Positions 11,402 through 23,062 of a stretch of 64,000 nucleotides of DNA are shown piece after piece (position 1 is the stretch's first letter; each line of letters begins with the position of its first letter). The DNA lies in NCBI GenBank assembly GCA_028095005.1, contig CM051459.1, forward strand, positions 133,449,657 to 133,513,656. Reading direction: 5' to 3'. The notes beneath the pieces were generated by a model. That model had not been told where the DNA came from. It saw only the letters and a list, made by a program, of their open reading frames with translations, and ran no database searches. Both the position numbers and the translations under genes were made by a program. This DNA comes from Rhynchospora pubera (lineage: Eukaryota > Streptophyta > Magnoliopsida > Poales > Cyperaceae).

Positions 11402-13745
11402 CTAAGCAACTTCAATTCCTCCTGTATTATTAGGTTCATCAAATTGGGGCAGTTTGGGCTCCAAATCTATGAACTTATTAGACATGCTAGCTAGATGAGA
11501 AATGCTGACACGACCTTCTCTCTTTATATAATCGGCAACAGCTTGCATCTCTTCTTGGGATATGTATATGTACTTTCCCCTATCATCCATAACTCCAGAT
11601 AACCTCCCTAATTTTTTTTTTTAAAAAAAAGAAACTATTAGAACCTACAAATACAAATTGTCATCTTTTCGTAAGCAATACAAGCATTTAGCAGAGTAAC
11701 AAAAAGAGGTACCTGTACTTTCAAGTGTTGTTATTCGGTTGATGCAATCCTGAGTTCGTAGCTTGAACTCAGCTGAGAGGTCCTCCAACTGAATGCATTT
11801 TTGTTTCTAACCGCAGGATAAAAATAATATTCAATAAACAAGCATCATTATCATTAGGATGGTAATTTTGTAACTTACATATCCTTCATTGTAAATATTT
11901 TACTTATTAAAAATTTGTTGGCGTGGAACTTGCCACCTGGCCCTCAAAAAAACTAACGTATCGTTTGAGCAGACTACCGCCCAGAATAAGTTCTATCGAG
12001 CAATTAAACAAGAGTAGCAGATTGATGTAATACGATTTTCCAGAATTTTGGGAAAACAAAGAAAATTTTTCATGTGTGCTCCAAGCCCACAACCTGAACA
12101 AGGTTCTCAATCATGATAGAAAGCATGGGAAGGTGTCAGCCATACCCCAAGCTTCACTTTCTTTAAAAGACATTTATCCAGTAGAGATTCACGCATTGAG
12201 AAAGAAAAACTACATTGCATCTTCTGTTTTATGCACAGTATTTCAAGGATATGGAACAAGAATTGAGATTGTGTAGTGATATGCAAACCTTAATGTATTC
12301 AACAAAATTGTGGAGCAAACCCTGGCCATCATCCTGTAATTCATTTTCAGTAGTTCCCTCTGCATCCACTGAGAATGCATCTTTCCATTTCTCAAACTCC
12401 AAAGCCGCTGCTTCTTCCTCTTTTGCTTTGCGGGCCAGTGCCTCCTCTTCCTGTAAATAGCTTGATCAGCAAGTCCTCTCTCAGAAATAAAGGATATGAA
12501 AAGGAACATTGTATATGCCATCCTATAAAAGAACAAATTATCAAGAACACCCAGAAGACATCTGAGATTCCTGTCATTTACAGTTTACTTCATGTTGGGG
12601 ACAATTCAGGTATTTCGCTGCAGACATCATGAAACAAAGGTATATAATTGTTGCTGAAACTTCTTGAGGTTATATATGCTAATTCATAGTTTTAGGAACC
12701 ACAAAAAATTAAGAATACTGATAGAACCTGCTGACGCTCTAGGGCTTCACGCTCTTCATCCTTCTTCCTTCGCATCTCAGCATATCTATCCTGCTTTGTC
12801 TGCCTTGACTCCCTTGCTGCAGCCTCAGCCTATTAAATAAAAACAGTCCCAGTAAATAAAAAGTAAACACAGAAAGGTTGAGAAATGGAAAACACATCAG
12901 CTGGTAAGGACACCTGACGCTGGGCTTCACGCTCTTGTCTCTTCTTTTCCTTTTTCTTAGAAGACTTGCCTACATATTGCTCCTCTTCGATCTCTTCTTC
13001 ATCACTTTCATCCTCAATTTCTGATACAACAACCAAACAAATTTACTCATTTCATATTGTTTTATTACATTTTTTTTGTTTCGATTAGATCCAGCGACTC
13101 ACCATCAACACTGGCAGAAGCAGTAGAAGTACTGGGCCCCGCACCAGCAGCCGGCCTCCTACGCATGCGACGGTTCCCACCACCACCACCACGCACCACT
13201 CTCTCCACCTAAATTATAACCAAATATGCTTACATAGCTTAAACATCATCCTTCCATGCTGGAAAAGAGGTACATTTTGGTGTTCTTCAGTAAATACAAC
13301 TGGAGGCGTAGCTCCAACATGCGTCCTTTTGCTCTTATACCAAAATTTGGGGGTTAATTTCACTACAATACTGTCTATTTGGTAGCTGTAATTATACAAA
13401 GACATTCAATTTATGGAAATAGAGGAAATTTAAAGATGAAGAAGCCCCCAATTTACCTTTGGTGCATACAAATATGAAATTGACGTAAGTTAAATCGGAT
13501 TTGGGCCAAATTTTGGGATCAGAACGAAAATCAGGACAGCTCATGCCGAATTTACACAACGAAAGACACAAATCCGAACTAAAAAAAAGAACCCACAAAG
13601 TTAAATCGCAAAATTTTGAAACCTGAGGAGGCTGAGGTTCATCTTGGTGCTCATGGCGCGCGATCTGGCGGCGCCTCCACCATAGAAGGGGGAACAGCGC
13701 CACCACCAAAAGCATACATATTATAGCCGCTATAATCTCTTGCAT
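11402..13745 (-). CDS. DDRGK1: DDRGK domain-containing protein 1 (UFM1-ligase scaffold)
   Basis: Seven exons join in frame to 299 aa: 13745-13623, 13208-13103, 13020-12914, 12829-12728, 12450-12289, 11806-11713 and 11607-11402, all with GT..AG introns; total 900 nt including TAG. Residues 4-24 form an N-terminal membrane anchor followed by basic WWRRRQ. Residues ~42-76 are Gly/Arg/Ser-rich. Residues ~77-165 are charged and probably coiled-coil (KKKEKKRQERE, RRKKDEEREALERQ). From ~190 follows the winged-helix/PCI-like DDRGK domain, with MDDRGKYIYIS at 238-248. In animals and plants DDRGK1 (UFBP1) anchors UFL1 at the ER membrane for UFMylation, which serves ribosome quality control and ER-phagy. 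Length fits plant orthologues (about 300 aa). The first ATG precedes the anchor directly and lies in an AGAGAG leader. Read-through frames into introns are shadows. Confidence 0.95.
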
Positions 13746-14812
13746 CTCTTTCTCTCTCTCTCAACTTGATTTTTTCCCCAATTTTTCACCTTTTATTTCT
13801 TTGTATTTTGATCGACTTGTGTTGTGTTCTAGTTTCTCATACGAAGAGGTAGAGTGTGCGTATCTGCTATAATTCTTGTAGAAAACTGAAGTGCTGCGTT
13901 TCCAGTTTGAACCGTCCGATTTAAAATGCACTGATCAGATTCGATGAAGATTTACGTATGAAAACAGCGGAACCGAAGTTAAGAAAACGAGGGGTTAATT
14001 TTTCTGGAAACATCCGTAGATGCATCCGGTGTACACCGTATTTTAAGGAGGTTTACAATGATTAGTGGGTCCCAGCTCAAACGTGCCCCGCACAAACTTC
14101 ATTCATCATAACACAAGCACAAAAATATCCAATTTCCTATAACGATCAACTGAAAATTAAAAATTTTGCTTTGGTCCTGGTTGAAAGTTGATCTCTGGAA
14201 ATTAATTATTTCAATTTGTTTAATAAATTACATATTTTTTTTCTCAGCATATTAATTTAATTAATTACACGATGGTGAAAAAATTAGTTCTGATATGGGC
14301 ATATGGCGATGGTGTTGTGTATTTATTATTATTATTTTTTTTTTGTAAACAAGAAAAGTAAATTAATAAAATACCCCACCACTTGTAGTAAACAAAAGCC
14401 ATAGATGTTTTATCAAGTTTAAACTTTAAATGGTACCTTCCATATCTGGTACTAGTACTACCTGATCACAATGCAGCAGACAAGTGGGTAAAACCAGCTG
14501 AAAAGATATGAATAAAAGCTAATATCCACCATCAAATGCCAGTCAGGATCAGTGTTGCTCCATGTTCAATGTTTAGCATTATCAAGTGATAAGATAACCC
14601 TTCAACTTTTGATGATATGGTAATAGTGTGGAGTCTGTTTCTACTGTTCTTGCGGGCTCCAATAGTTAGATTTATTTTTTTTTTTAGAACTGTTTTATTC
14701 AATCTAAAACTAAACTGTGTTGATCGATCTGATCTGCTAGTATTATCCAGAGATGATTTTAATTATGCCATCACATTAATCTGATATTTAAGTTCTACAT
14801 TAAAAAGATGTA
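13746..14812. other. Upstream region of DDRGK1
   Basis: The first ~20 bases upstream of the start codon are a minus-strand GAGAGAGAGAAAGAG leader. No clear TATA box was found, as is common for housekeeping genes. The rest is AT-rich and shows no other gene. Confidence 0.4.
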
Positions 14813-15720
14813 ATGATGCCTTCCTCGTTTCCCCTCCCTCTCCCTCTCATACCTCCCTCTATTTATATCTCTTCTTATTTCCTCTCTCTTTCTCCTTCGT
14901 GCTCTCTTCTATTCCCTCTTTATTTTTTTTCTTTCTCAGACCCTTTTATCTCTTTTTATTTCTTATTTTGTTTATTTTCATATATGTTTATTTTTGTTGT
15001 TATATGTGTTCAATTTGTTTGTTAGTTCTATTCACTTTATTTTTTACTCAGCTAATTTTATATTTGTTCATTTTTTGTTGTATATGTTTAATTTGTTTCA
15101 TTGTATGTTCGCTTTTAGTTTGATCAATCTGTTCATTTTATTTCTTATTTAGTTATTTTTATATTTGTTCACTTTGTTTGCATTATCTGTTAACTATGTT
15201 ATTATTTGTGTTCACTTAGTATGCTGAATATGACCATTTATTTCTTATTTAACAAATTTGTATATTTGCTCACTTTATTGTTGTGTATATTCACTTTATT
15301 TATTGTATATATCCATTTTTCTATGTATATATGTTCATTTTATTTCTGTGAATGAGTTTTCTTTGTTGTTTTATGTGTTCAATTTGTTTGTTGTATATGT
15401 TCACTTTGTTCTTGTATCAGTAGACTTATTTTTATTCATCTTATTTTCGTATATGTTCACTTTGTGATTGTATATGTTCATCATTGAGAAAGCAAGATAG
15501 ATTTTACATGATGGAGACGAAAGGAAGCGAGACTGAGATAGGAAAAGAGAGGTGAAGTCGAAGGAAAATTGGTAGAGAGAACAGGAATGAAGACTAGAGA
15601 AGGGAGAAGAGAGGAGAGGGAGAGGAAAGACGCTAGGGATAGGGAAAGAGGAGGGGAAAGACACCAAGGGTAGAGGGAGGGTGCACAGAGAGGGAGCGAG
15701 TGGAGAGAAGGATGGTGCGG
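14813..15720. repeat. CT-rich / TTCA-repeat / GA-rich compound repeat
   Basis: Three parts follow one another: a CT-rich block (14818-14950), a long array of TATGTTCATTTTGTTTGTTG-like words (14950-15485), and a GA-rich block (15510-15715). The CT-rich and GA-rich ends are roughly complementary, so the unit could fold back. The same order (CT-rich, TTCA words, GA-rich) occurs around 20.99-24.82 kb, where a MULE interrupts it, implying a dispersed element. The open frames inside are low-complexity Phe/Leu/Tyr strings, not genes. Confidence 0.5.
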
Positions 15721-16728
15721 AATAATCTATTGCATGATGCGGATGATAAAATTGTGGATGACGGTTATCATCCTATTGTGCAACTGGGAGCACAACTATT
15801 CTCTTGAACTCTACTATGTTTGTAGTAAGACAATGTATGTTTATCGGCTTTCTTTATTGAAAGTGGTAGAGAATTCAAAAACTCTTTTTTTTTTTCAAAA
15901 AAAAAGAGTTGGCACAATACTTGAGAAATTCCAATCTTTTTTTTTTTAAAAAAAAAATAGGGAGCTGAATTAAAAACGATGCCTTGGCAAAATAATTCGT
16001 CCCAAATTGATGTAGCTGACTCCGTGCATGTTTAGATTTTAGATATGCTGTATGTTGCTTAGTTTGATATCCAGTCTAAAAAGTAGATTCCACCTTGCTT
16101 AGGTGAGCTGTATTATCAGTACTTTACCATTTGGACAGCATTACATTTTTTATTCCTTCTTTCCTGGGTTGCGTTTATTGCAATTTGAAATTTGGTAAAC
16201 TGTTAAAATCAACAATCTGTATCATGTAGCATTACTATTTTGATTCACTTAGTTGAGCCTTAAAAAATAAAATAACATTTGATATAGAACCTCCTAGTTC
16301 AACAGTAAAAAATAAGTTGCCGTTTTCTGGCATACTCAAGAAAACATGTACACATGGAGTTAATCCAAAATGACAGTGTGCGACTCTAGATGAGGTGATA
16401 ATAGACTAGATTAAATTTGTACATTGAGATCACAAAAAAATTTGTATGATGAATCGTGTAAAACTGAGTTGACAACAGAAGTTCGCCAAAGGAAAATTAA
16501 TATGCTTTACATACATTTAATTCAATGTATAGAGCAATACACTGCTCAAATGCTTTTGCTTCTGAAACCTAAGGGTGGTCAATTTAAACCCTAGCAACAA
16601 ATTTTGCCATCATTAAACATAACATAATTGGGCCATCTAATATAAGAAAAAAAAAATTGGAGGACATAACGGTCAACCTTGCTATGTTAATACTTCATCC
16701 TACCAGATATCATCACAAATGAATTAAG
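15721..16728. other. Intergenic, 3' flank of the RIC gene
   Basis: AT-rich DNA with two long complementary homopolymer runs (A and T tracts near 15.89-15.96 kb). The part next to 16728 is expected to hold the RIC 3' UTR (minus strand); no canonical polyadenylation signal could be chosen with confidence. No other gene is seen. Confidence 0.4.
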
Positions 16729-17888
16729 TTATTTGATGTGTACAGCTCCTTGGATAGGATTGTTGGTGGCCATGCAAGTGCCTTCCATGTCAGCACCACA
16801 CGAGTGCAAATTTGAAGAGTTGGTCTTAGTTTTTGTTTTATTATGGCTAGTAGAAGACGAACTGGTTGAAGCAGGAGAGCCCGGGATTGTGTTCTTCTTG
16901 CGCCGTATTTTCTTAGACATTTTCCCATCTTCACGTGAAGAGGTTGTGCGATTATGCTTCATGCTGCTAAATGGTGCAGATCGTGATCTGTTACATTCTG
17001 GCTCTGTCATAATCCCTGGCCCTGCTTAGAAATATCATAGAAATGTCAGAGCATTAGGGATTTAGTAATCTATCATGGCTCTAATTTGGTACACTGAAGT
17101 TTAGATTTAGGTACTAGTGCAGACAAAGCTAAGGCCTAAGGCCATGCTGAATGTTTTTCTCACTGATGGAAATTGGAATATTTGACATAGAAAATATTAA
17201 GAAAAAAACAATTACAGAAAGTACAATACTTGGTCATATTTCTCCTATTTTCAATTGAATACCAGATAATCCAGCAAGTGAAATCTAACCTCGATTAAGC
17301 CAAGAAGACTCCATGTTACCCCTAGTGCTAAGAGAAGAGGAAGTGTAACCAGCTGCTGTCTGAAACTCTTTCATCTGCATTTTTTTTTTCATCAACAATT
17401 ATTGGCATATGATAGCCTTTTCTTTTGCAAATATAAATAAAACTAACATATCATACCCAACTAGGTGCATTGTCAGATGAGCTGTCCGAACCAATGTGAG
17501 ACACATGTTTTACATCTGTCGGAAAGCCTATTTGTATCTCGTGTTCCTTTGGAGCTTTATACAATAATAAGAATGAATAAATATTTTTTAACAGTATGAA
17601 GTAATAAATAAATTTCAGTTTATATTTTACAAAAATGAAGGTTCAATGTAAATTTTTTGTTGCAACGACCTTGCTTGTTTGGGATCCTATTCGTGATAGT
17701 TCCTATACTGGAACAGTATATCAAGTGTACAGTACCATTTTGGCTGCTAGTAAAGTAACACGTATAAGTGCAATAATTCACAATGGAAAAGTGACATAAG
17801 AACGAATTTTATAGAAAGAATACAAAATAAAAGAGGAAGTGAGGAACTTACAAAACATATTCTTGAAGCCTTTGAAAAACCCTTTCAT
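16729..17888 (-). CDS. ROP-interactive CRIB motif-containing protein (RIC family)
   Basis: Four exons join in frame: 17888-17852, 17554-17457, 17374-17290 and 17021-16729, all with GT..AG introns; 513 nt, 170 aa. The N terminus MKGFFKGFKNMF is the short basic/aromatic start of RIC proteins. Residues 21-34, IGFPTDVKHVSHIG, match the CRIB consensus I-x-x-P-(x)n-F/V-x-H-x-x-H-V/I-G, followed by APSWMKEF, equivalent to the PSWM-EFK segment of plant RICs. The C-terminal half is Ser/Thr/Lys-rich with KKIRRKKN, a possible nuclear or membrane-binding basic patch. RIC proteins bind active, GTP-loaded ROP GTPases and steer actin, microtubules or exocytosis in polar growth. The basic Ser-rich tail resembles RIC10/RIC11-like members, but the paralogue cannot be assigned. 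The split over small exons is typical of the family. Confidence 0.9.
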
Positions 17889-18930
17889 TTTGGTAAATAA
17901 TTTGATATCTCTCTCTATATCTGAAAAAAAGAAAAATGGTACAAGTACGAAATATTATAAGAGATTATGAGGAGACTCTCAATAATGCACAATTGTGTCT
18001 TTGTTGAAATTGACTATCATTTATTGAGCCTTTTGTTCTGAAATTGACCTGTCTATGTTACATGGACCGAACAGATACACTGATTGAGACCATAAATTGC
18101 CACTTCCACATTCAATTAAAGTCCATCTGTGTTTAGTGCTATAAACCTTTAGTACAAATTTGCATTACCATATCCATGTACCTTTCTAAGTAAAAACGCC
18201 TTTTTTTTTTTTGTAACCATGGAGAGGTAATAGGTGCAAATGTACCCCTGAATGAACAGGTAGTTTATCCTAACACCACCGACTTGATCTCAACTTAATG
18301 ATTCATACTTCACCATAATCATATAGTCTATCTAAATGGATCACATTTCAGAAAATACCAGTTTACAGGGATATGACTTACGATGGTAAGTTTCACAATT
18401 GTCTCTAAAACAACTGATAATGTGACTTTCAGGGGTGCTTATGCAAACAATATTTGAATTTTTTTTCCCTTTCTGACATATGTGGATTCGATTTATTTAT
18501 ACGATATCAACACATTAATAATAAAAGGAAATACCCATCCAAGGATCAAATTAAAAACCATCGGAGGACATTGATGGTTTCATTAATTACAACATTTAAT
18601 CAAGGAAATCAAAATAAAAATACAAAACAAACTGCAGATTGGGAATGCTGGCTTAAGTCAATTTATTCTGGAATAATACTCAAAGAGATCTTAAGAAATG
18701 ATTGAAGTGAAGAGAAATTAGTACATACCTCTTATAAACGCCAAAGAAATTAAGTAGAGGGGCTTTCATTCCACAAAGTTTATATATTTCATTCCTACGT
18801 TCTCCCTTGATGTGTCAATGTAGAAAAAATATTTTTGTAGGTAAAAGATCAAGGGTCATTTCACAACCCAACAAGGAAAAGGGACTTGTCGAAGAGGTAG
18901 AGAGAGAGAGAGAGAGAGAGAGAGAGGCCA
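17889..18930 (-). promoter_or_regulatory. Likely spliced 5' leader of the RIC gene
   Basis: On the minus strand, TTTTTTTCAG|ATATAG (acceptor, exon start 17921) lies 33 bases before the ATG, and AAGAG|GTATGTAC (donor at 18729) lies about 800 bases upstream. Together they suggest a non-coding first exon upstream of 18729 and one leader intron. A CT microsatellite on the gene strand (18899-18927) would fall in or near that first exon. This is inferred from splice-site consensus only. Confidence 0.4.
18899..18927. repeat. (AG)n microsatellite
   Basis: An uninterrupted run of about 14 AG dinucleotides, read as (CT)n on the strand of the RIC gene. Likely polymorphic in length. Confidence 0.9.
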
Positions 18931-19894
18931 ACAAACGAATGAAAGGCGGTGACTTGGAGACTTTTAATTTCTTATTACAGAAATAGAAGGTCAGAAGGGA
19001 GAAGAGGTATTTTTCTTTTTTTGTTTTTGAGAATTAAAAGGTGTGAATTGTGAAAAAAAGAAAGGGACTACGGGAGGGATGTTTCAACTTTGGAGTATTG
19101 TCATTGGTTTGCAGGGGATTTGTGGTGGTTGCCCGGGTCTCTCTATTCTCTCTCCTTTCAAAGATCAAAGATGGTCTCTTTCCTCTCCATTTACTTTAAA
19201 ATGGAGAGTTTGATTCTTGTCTTTGTTGCAAGTAAATTAATTTTTTTACTGAGTGGACAATAAGCAACATTCACCTTTTAATTAATTTTATTCTTGTGTA
19301 TAAAAACCATGCTTCATATTTTTAAAATGGTTTAGCAGGTGATATTTGCTCCTCATTTTTATATTCAGGTATGAGTTGAAGAACAGTGATCATTCTTAGG
19401 TGTCTCAAAATTTATTTCTAATTTAAACAAAACATTATTTGGTTTTGGACAGATCAGTTTTAGAAACTGTATCCTCAATTGATCAATCCCTTTGTTTGCT
19501 TTTATTATTTTTTTTTTCTGATTTTCTTCCGAAACAAAACAATGAACATAGTAAAACAAAAATATTCTTCATTCGTTGAAACCACAATGGATTTTTACAT
19601 CTAATTCAAAATAAGGATAACAATATCATTCTCAGAGATTCATTGTTAATTGTAGTAAAATATAATTCGTATAAATATTTTTCGAGTGAAATCATAGATC
19701 AAATATAATTTTATGGCTCAGTAGTTTGTACAACCCCAACTGTTGTTGCACTGTACAATCTCATGTATGAACTATGAAAAGTAGCGACAAAAAAATTTAT
19801 TATTAAGATTTCAACTAAAGCCTAAAAAAAATATAAATAAATACAAATTTTCAATTATCAATCTATAAATTATTAATTAATTAATTGATCCAAT
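18931..19894. other. Intergenic, no gene seen
   Basis: AT-rich sequence upstream of the RIC leader. A short minus-strand open frame at 19365-19559 shows no recognisable feature. No repeats with clear boundaries were noticed. Confidence 0.4.
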
Positions 19895-19914
19895 AAATTT
19901 CGTTGAGGAGAACC

Positions 19915-20048
19915 AGCTTTTGATCTAGTGGCAAAAAGCAATGCATCTCAAATGAGAGATCGCAGGTTTGAAATCCGACTAGGGGTCTTTTATGGACATT
20001 TAATTTAAAAATAAGTTGGGAAGCTTGACCCCAATTTATCTTAAAAAA
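19915..20048 (+). mobile_element. tRNA-derived SINE with 20-bp target duplication
   Basis: The 134-bp body begins with a Pol III-like A box (TGATCTAGTGGCAAAAAGC, near 19921) and a B box (GCAGGTTTGAAATCCGAC, near 19962), then an unrelated tail ending in TTATCTTAAAAAAAA. It is flanked by near-identical 20-bp sequences, AAATTTCGTTGAGGAGAACC (19895-19914) and AAATTTCGTTGAGAAGAACC (20049-20068), 19 of 20 matching. This is the hallmark of LINE-machinery-mediated insertion. The near-perfect duplication implies a fairly recent event. Confidence 0.85.
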
Positions 20049-20068
20049 AAATTTCGTTGAGAAGAACC

Positions 20069-20954
20069 GTAGTGATATCTCAAGTGATCATAAAACTGGA
20101 GAGGAACAAACAATTAAAGGAAAATGAATAATAACCTGGAGAGTCACGAGAGGACTAAGTAATTAATAGAGATTCCACTGTTTCTATCATTGAATTCATC
20201 TTTTTATTTTTCTTTTCTTTTGTCCATGTATCATGTTGTCCCAATTTGATCAGGCCACGAGTTTTGGATTTGTTTCCAAAGGTACAACATATTCAATCAT
20301 AATTCCTGATTACATGTCTGATGGAAGTTGCACATTGAAATTTGAAATGATTTAGTATTTTTCTTAAATAGACCAGGTTCAAAGTGGACCACTAAATTTA
20401 CTACTCGCAGGAAATCATTTCAATATTTTACCACATAGTTAAGTGAGTCATCCACAGTAATTTGTCGCCATTAATTTGTAGGTCCAACTTTATTTCCGTA
20501 ATAATTCTTACAAAATATAAACTTCCATAGCAATAAATTGCATACCTTGGCTGGTATATAAGCATATATACATCAGTATGAGGTCCGTTTACAATTTTAT
20601 TTATATTAAAATGACAAATAAAAAAAATTCAAGTGTATGTCCTGTTGATTTAAAATTTTTTAGACATATAAACATATTCAAATTTTTTTAATATTACTTA
20701 TACCGGACAATTAAATTTATTTTTGCAAAAGATTTACTTGGAAAAAAAAAAAGAGATGAGATGGCGTTGAGAGAAAAGATGACAAAAGAGAAAAAAAAAG
20801 GAAAAGAACGAGCAATAGGGATGACACCGGGTAGATGGATGGCGCTAGAGTGGAATGAGATGGATGGTGTTGGGAAAAATTGCTTCAAGCAATTTTCATT
20901 ATCTAACGAAAATTACTATCTACAATCTGAGAAAAAGTCAGCGCTCACCGATTG
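20069..20954. other. Intergenic, no gene seen
   Basis: AT-rich DNA followed by a GA-rich stretch (20755-20880) whose open frames on both strands are low-complexity. No coding exon was recognised. Confidence 0.4.
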
Positions 20955-21351
20955 ACCGATATCGCTGAAAGAGATGCTCCCTCGCATCACACGATCGCTC
21001 CAACACACGATCGCTCGCTCCAGTGCTCTCTTAATCTCTTTCACCTCCTTTTTTCTCTACTCACCCTTCATCCAAGCATTATTTTCGTTCCTCCCATCTC
21101 TCTTGGCAGAGCGATGAATACATTTTCTCACTCTCTTCGTTCTCTTATGTGTTTTCTTTTGTTCTCTTATATGTTCATTTTGTTTACTTTATATTTTCAT
21201 TTTTGTGTTATAACTTATAACTTATAAATTTTCACTTTATTTTATTATATCAGTTTATGATGTTATATATGTTCACTTTGTTTATTGTACATGTTCAATT
21301 TAGTTATTATAAGTGTTTAATTTATTTTGTTAAAACTGTTCATTTTATTTT
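20955..21351 (+). repeat. Left part of a TTCA-type compound repeat
   Basis: A CT-rich block with repeated CGATCGCTC words passes into TATATGTTCATTTTG-type units like those at 14.95-15.49 kb. The unit is cut at 21351 by the insertion of a MULE and resumes at 24370. Confidence 0.5.
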
Positions 21352-21817
21352 GGAAAATTTTTTTCTGTACCCCTCAAAACTAAGGAAATGAAGGATTTGC
21401 CCCTTAAAAGTTTAAACTCCTGATTTTGCCCCCCAAAATTTCGAACGCCTTCTGAATTTGTCCTTCTTCCATATTTTATAATATAAATAATTATTAAATA
21501 ATAAAATTGAAAATTTCAGACGATTATACCCCTCTATTGGGACTCAGTCGATCAAATTCTCTCGCGCACGATGAACCCTAGGCACACCTCCGTCCACCAC
21601 CCAATCGCTGAGTTTTCGTCCCCTCGCTAAGCCCAGTCATTGAACCCAGCTCAAAAATTCCTCTTCTCCATTCGTCTTCTCTTCTTCTCTCGCACATCTC
21701 AGTCGCTGAACCCCGTCCCTGAGTCCTGTCGCTTAGCCCAATCGTCGAACTCGGTCGTTGAGCCTCCGTCACCTCACTAATTCCATGTTCGTCATCGCAT
21801 GACATTTGTCTCCACAC

Positions 21818-21998
21818 AGATATCTTTACTGAATTACTTCACGATAACCAATTTGTCTCCTTGCTGCAGGAGATGCTCTCTGATTGCCAAGCATTCCAGT
21901 AGAAAAATGCCACTGTGGGTTCAAAACCAAACCAAACCTTTAACTCTCCTTCAAGCGACGACGCCCTGTTCTCCATTCTCCGTCTCCAAGTTTAGTTG
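21818..21998 (+). pseudogene. Exon-like fragment carried by the MULE
   Basis: After a splice-acceptor-like CTCCACACAG there is a protein-like frame beginning DIFTELLHDNQFVSLLQEML, interrupted by an in-frame TAG and continuing as a Ser/Asn-rich stretch to a second TAG at the right edge. The composition is unlike the surrounding AT-rich DNA. This fits a host gene piece captured by a Pack-MULE. The donor gene was not recognised. Confidence 0.35.
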
Positions 21999-22699
21999 AC
22001 AACTTCAAGACAATTTATTTTAGCCCTCTTCTTCGCGTTTTATTTTCATTTTGGATTCCTTTTAGATAGGTTCAATTAAAATGCTTCTTTTTTTTTATCT
22101 CGCACTAGTTTTTCATTTTTGATTTCCCTTTAATTTTGCTTTTTGCTCTTTTCTGGCAATTTATCAGCTAGTTAAATGCCGTCATTGTAATGTTACTTTA
22201 AATTTTTTTAATGCAAAGGTAGGAGCTAGACTCCTATTTTTCGTAAAAAAAAAAACAAGATGCAGTAATAGTGATCAATTTAATTTTTCTTGAAGATGTA
22301 CTGTTGGCAAGGAATTTGATGGTAATTCCAATTCGTGTGGAGCTTGTTCAATACAAAATTAAATTTTAATATGGACCATTAAATATTAACTGGCATAAAT
22401 TAAGGTTGGCTCATATTAATATGTGAACGTCTACATATTTGACTTAATTATACAATGATCAAGTTTTACTTCATATAAAGAATGTATTTATTCGAGATAC
22501 AATGATCAAACTTTTAAATCATAAAACCAACTTTCTATATAGATAGGCTACAAGCCTATTTATATAGAAATTTACAAGTCATCTACAAGCACGGTTTACA
22601 AGCAAAATTTATCAAATTATTTCCAACATAGATCAGTACAAACAAAAATTTCCAAATTACATAGGCTACAAGCCTAACGAAACCTAATCCTCAAAGCAT

Positions 22700-23062
22700 A
22701 AAGCTTGAAGCTTTTAGTCTTAAAATCAGCAATTCTTCATGAAGAAAGTAGCTTCTCTTATAATTCACTCCAGGATTGCACCTAGGCTTGGAGCTTCATC
22801 CCTGAATATCCTATTATTACACTCTAACCAAATCCCCCAGTAGGTGGTTGCTATTAACGCCGAGTGGAAGCTGGAATTCCTCAGCAATCGAAACAGCTCT
22901 ATCAAAGAATGCAGGTAGGAAACATCGCTTTGTGTTACCAGGGTGAGCTCTGTAGCATTGCTGATGTTTCCCCATAAACATCTTGTAACCGAGCACAAGA
23001 AAAAAAGATGCAGTGAGGTTTCTAAGATGTTTTGCTGACACAGTACACACCGTTGCTGAAAC
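22700..23062 (-). pseudogene. LINE reverse-transcriptase C-terminal fragment (zf-RVT)
   Basis: The minus-strand frame reads C-x2-C...HLFFLC, then a Trp/Ile-rich segment and the peptide WLECNNRIFRDE. That is the zinc-binding zf-RVT region at the C terminus of plant L1-type LINE polyproteins (C-x-x-C...H-x-F-x-x-C, then IW..RN.RIF). Only this terminal piece is present, and frameshifts or stops isolate it. It lies inside the MULE, so it was inserted into or captured by it. Two copies of CAGTACACACCGTTGC (about 23041 and 23083) form a short tandem duplication at its upstream edge. Confidence 0.7.

Noticed and set aside
13392..13745. 117-codon frame as an independent gene
   Set aside because: First 41 codons are exon 1 of DDRGK1; the rest reads into the intron past the CAG|GT donor.
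14813..15123. Phe/Leu/Ile-rich frames looking like membrane proteins
   Set aside because: Composition follows directly from TTCATTTT-type repeats; no start context or homologue.
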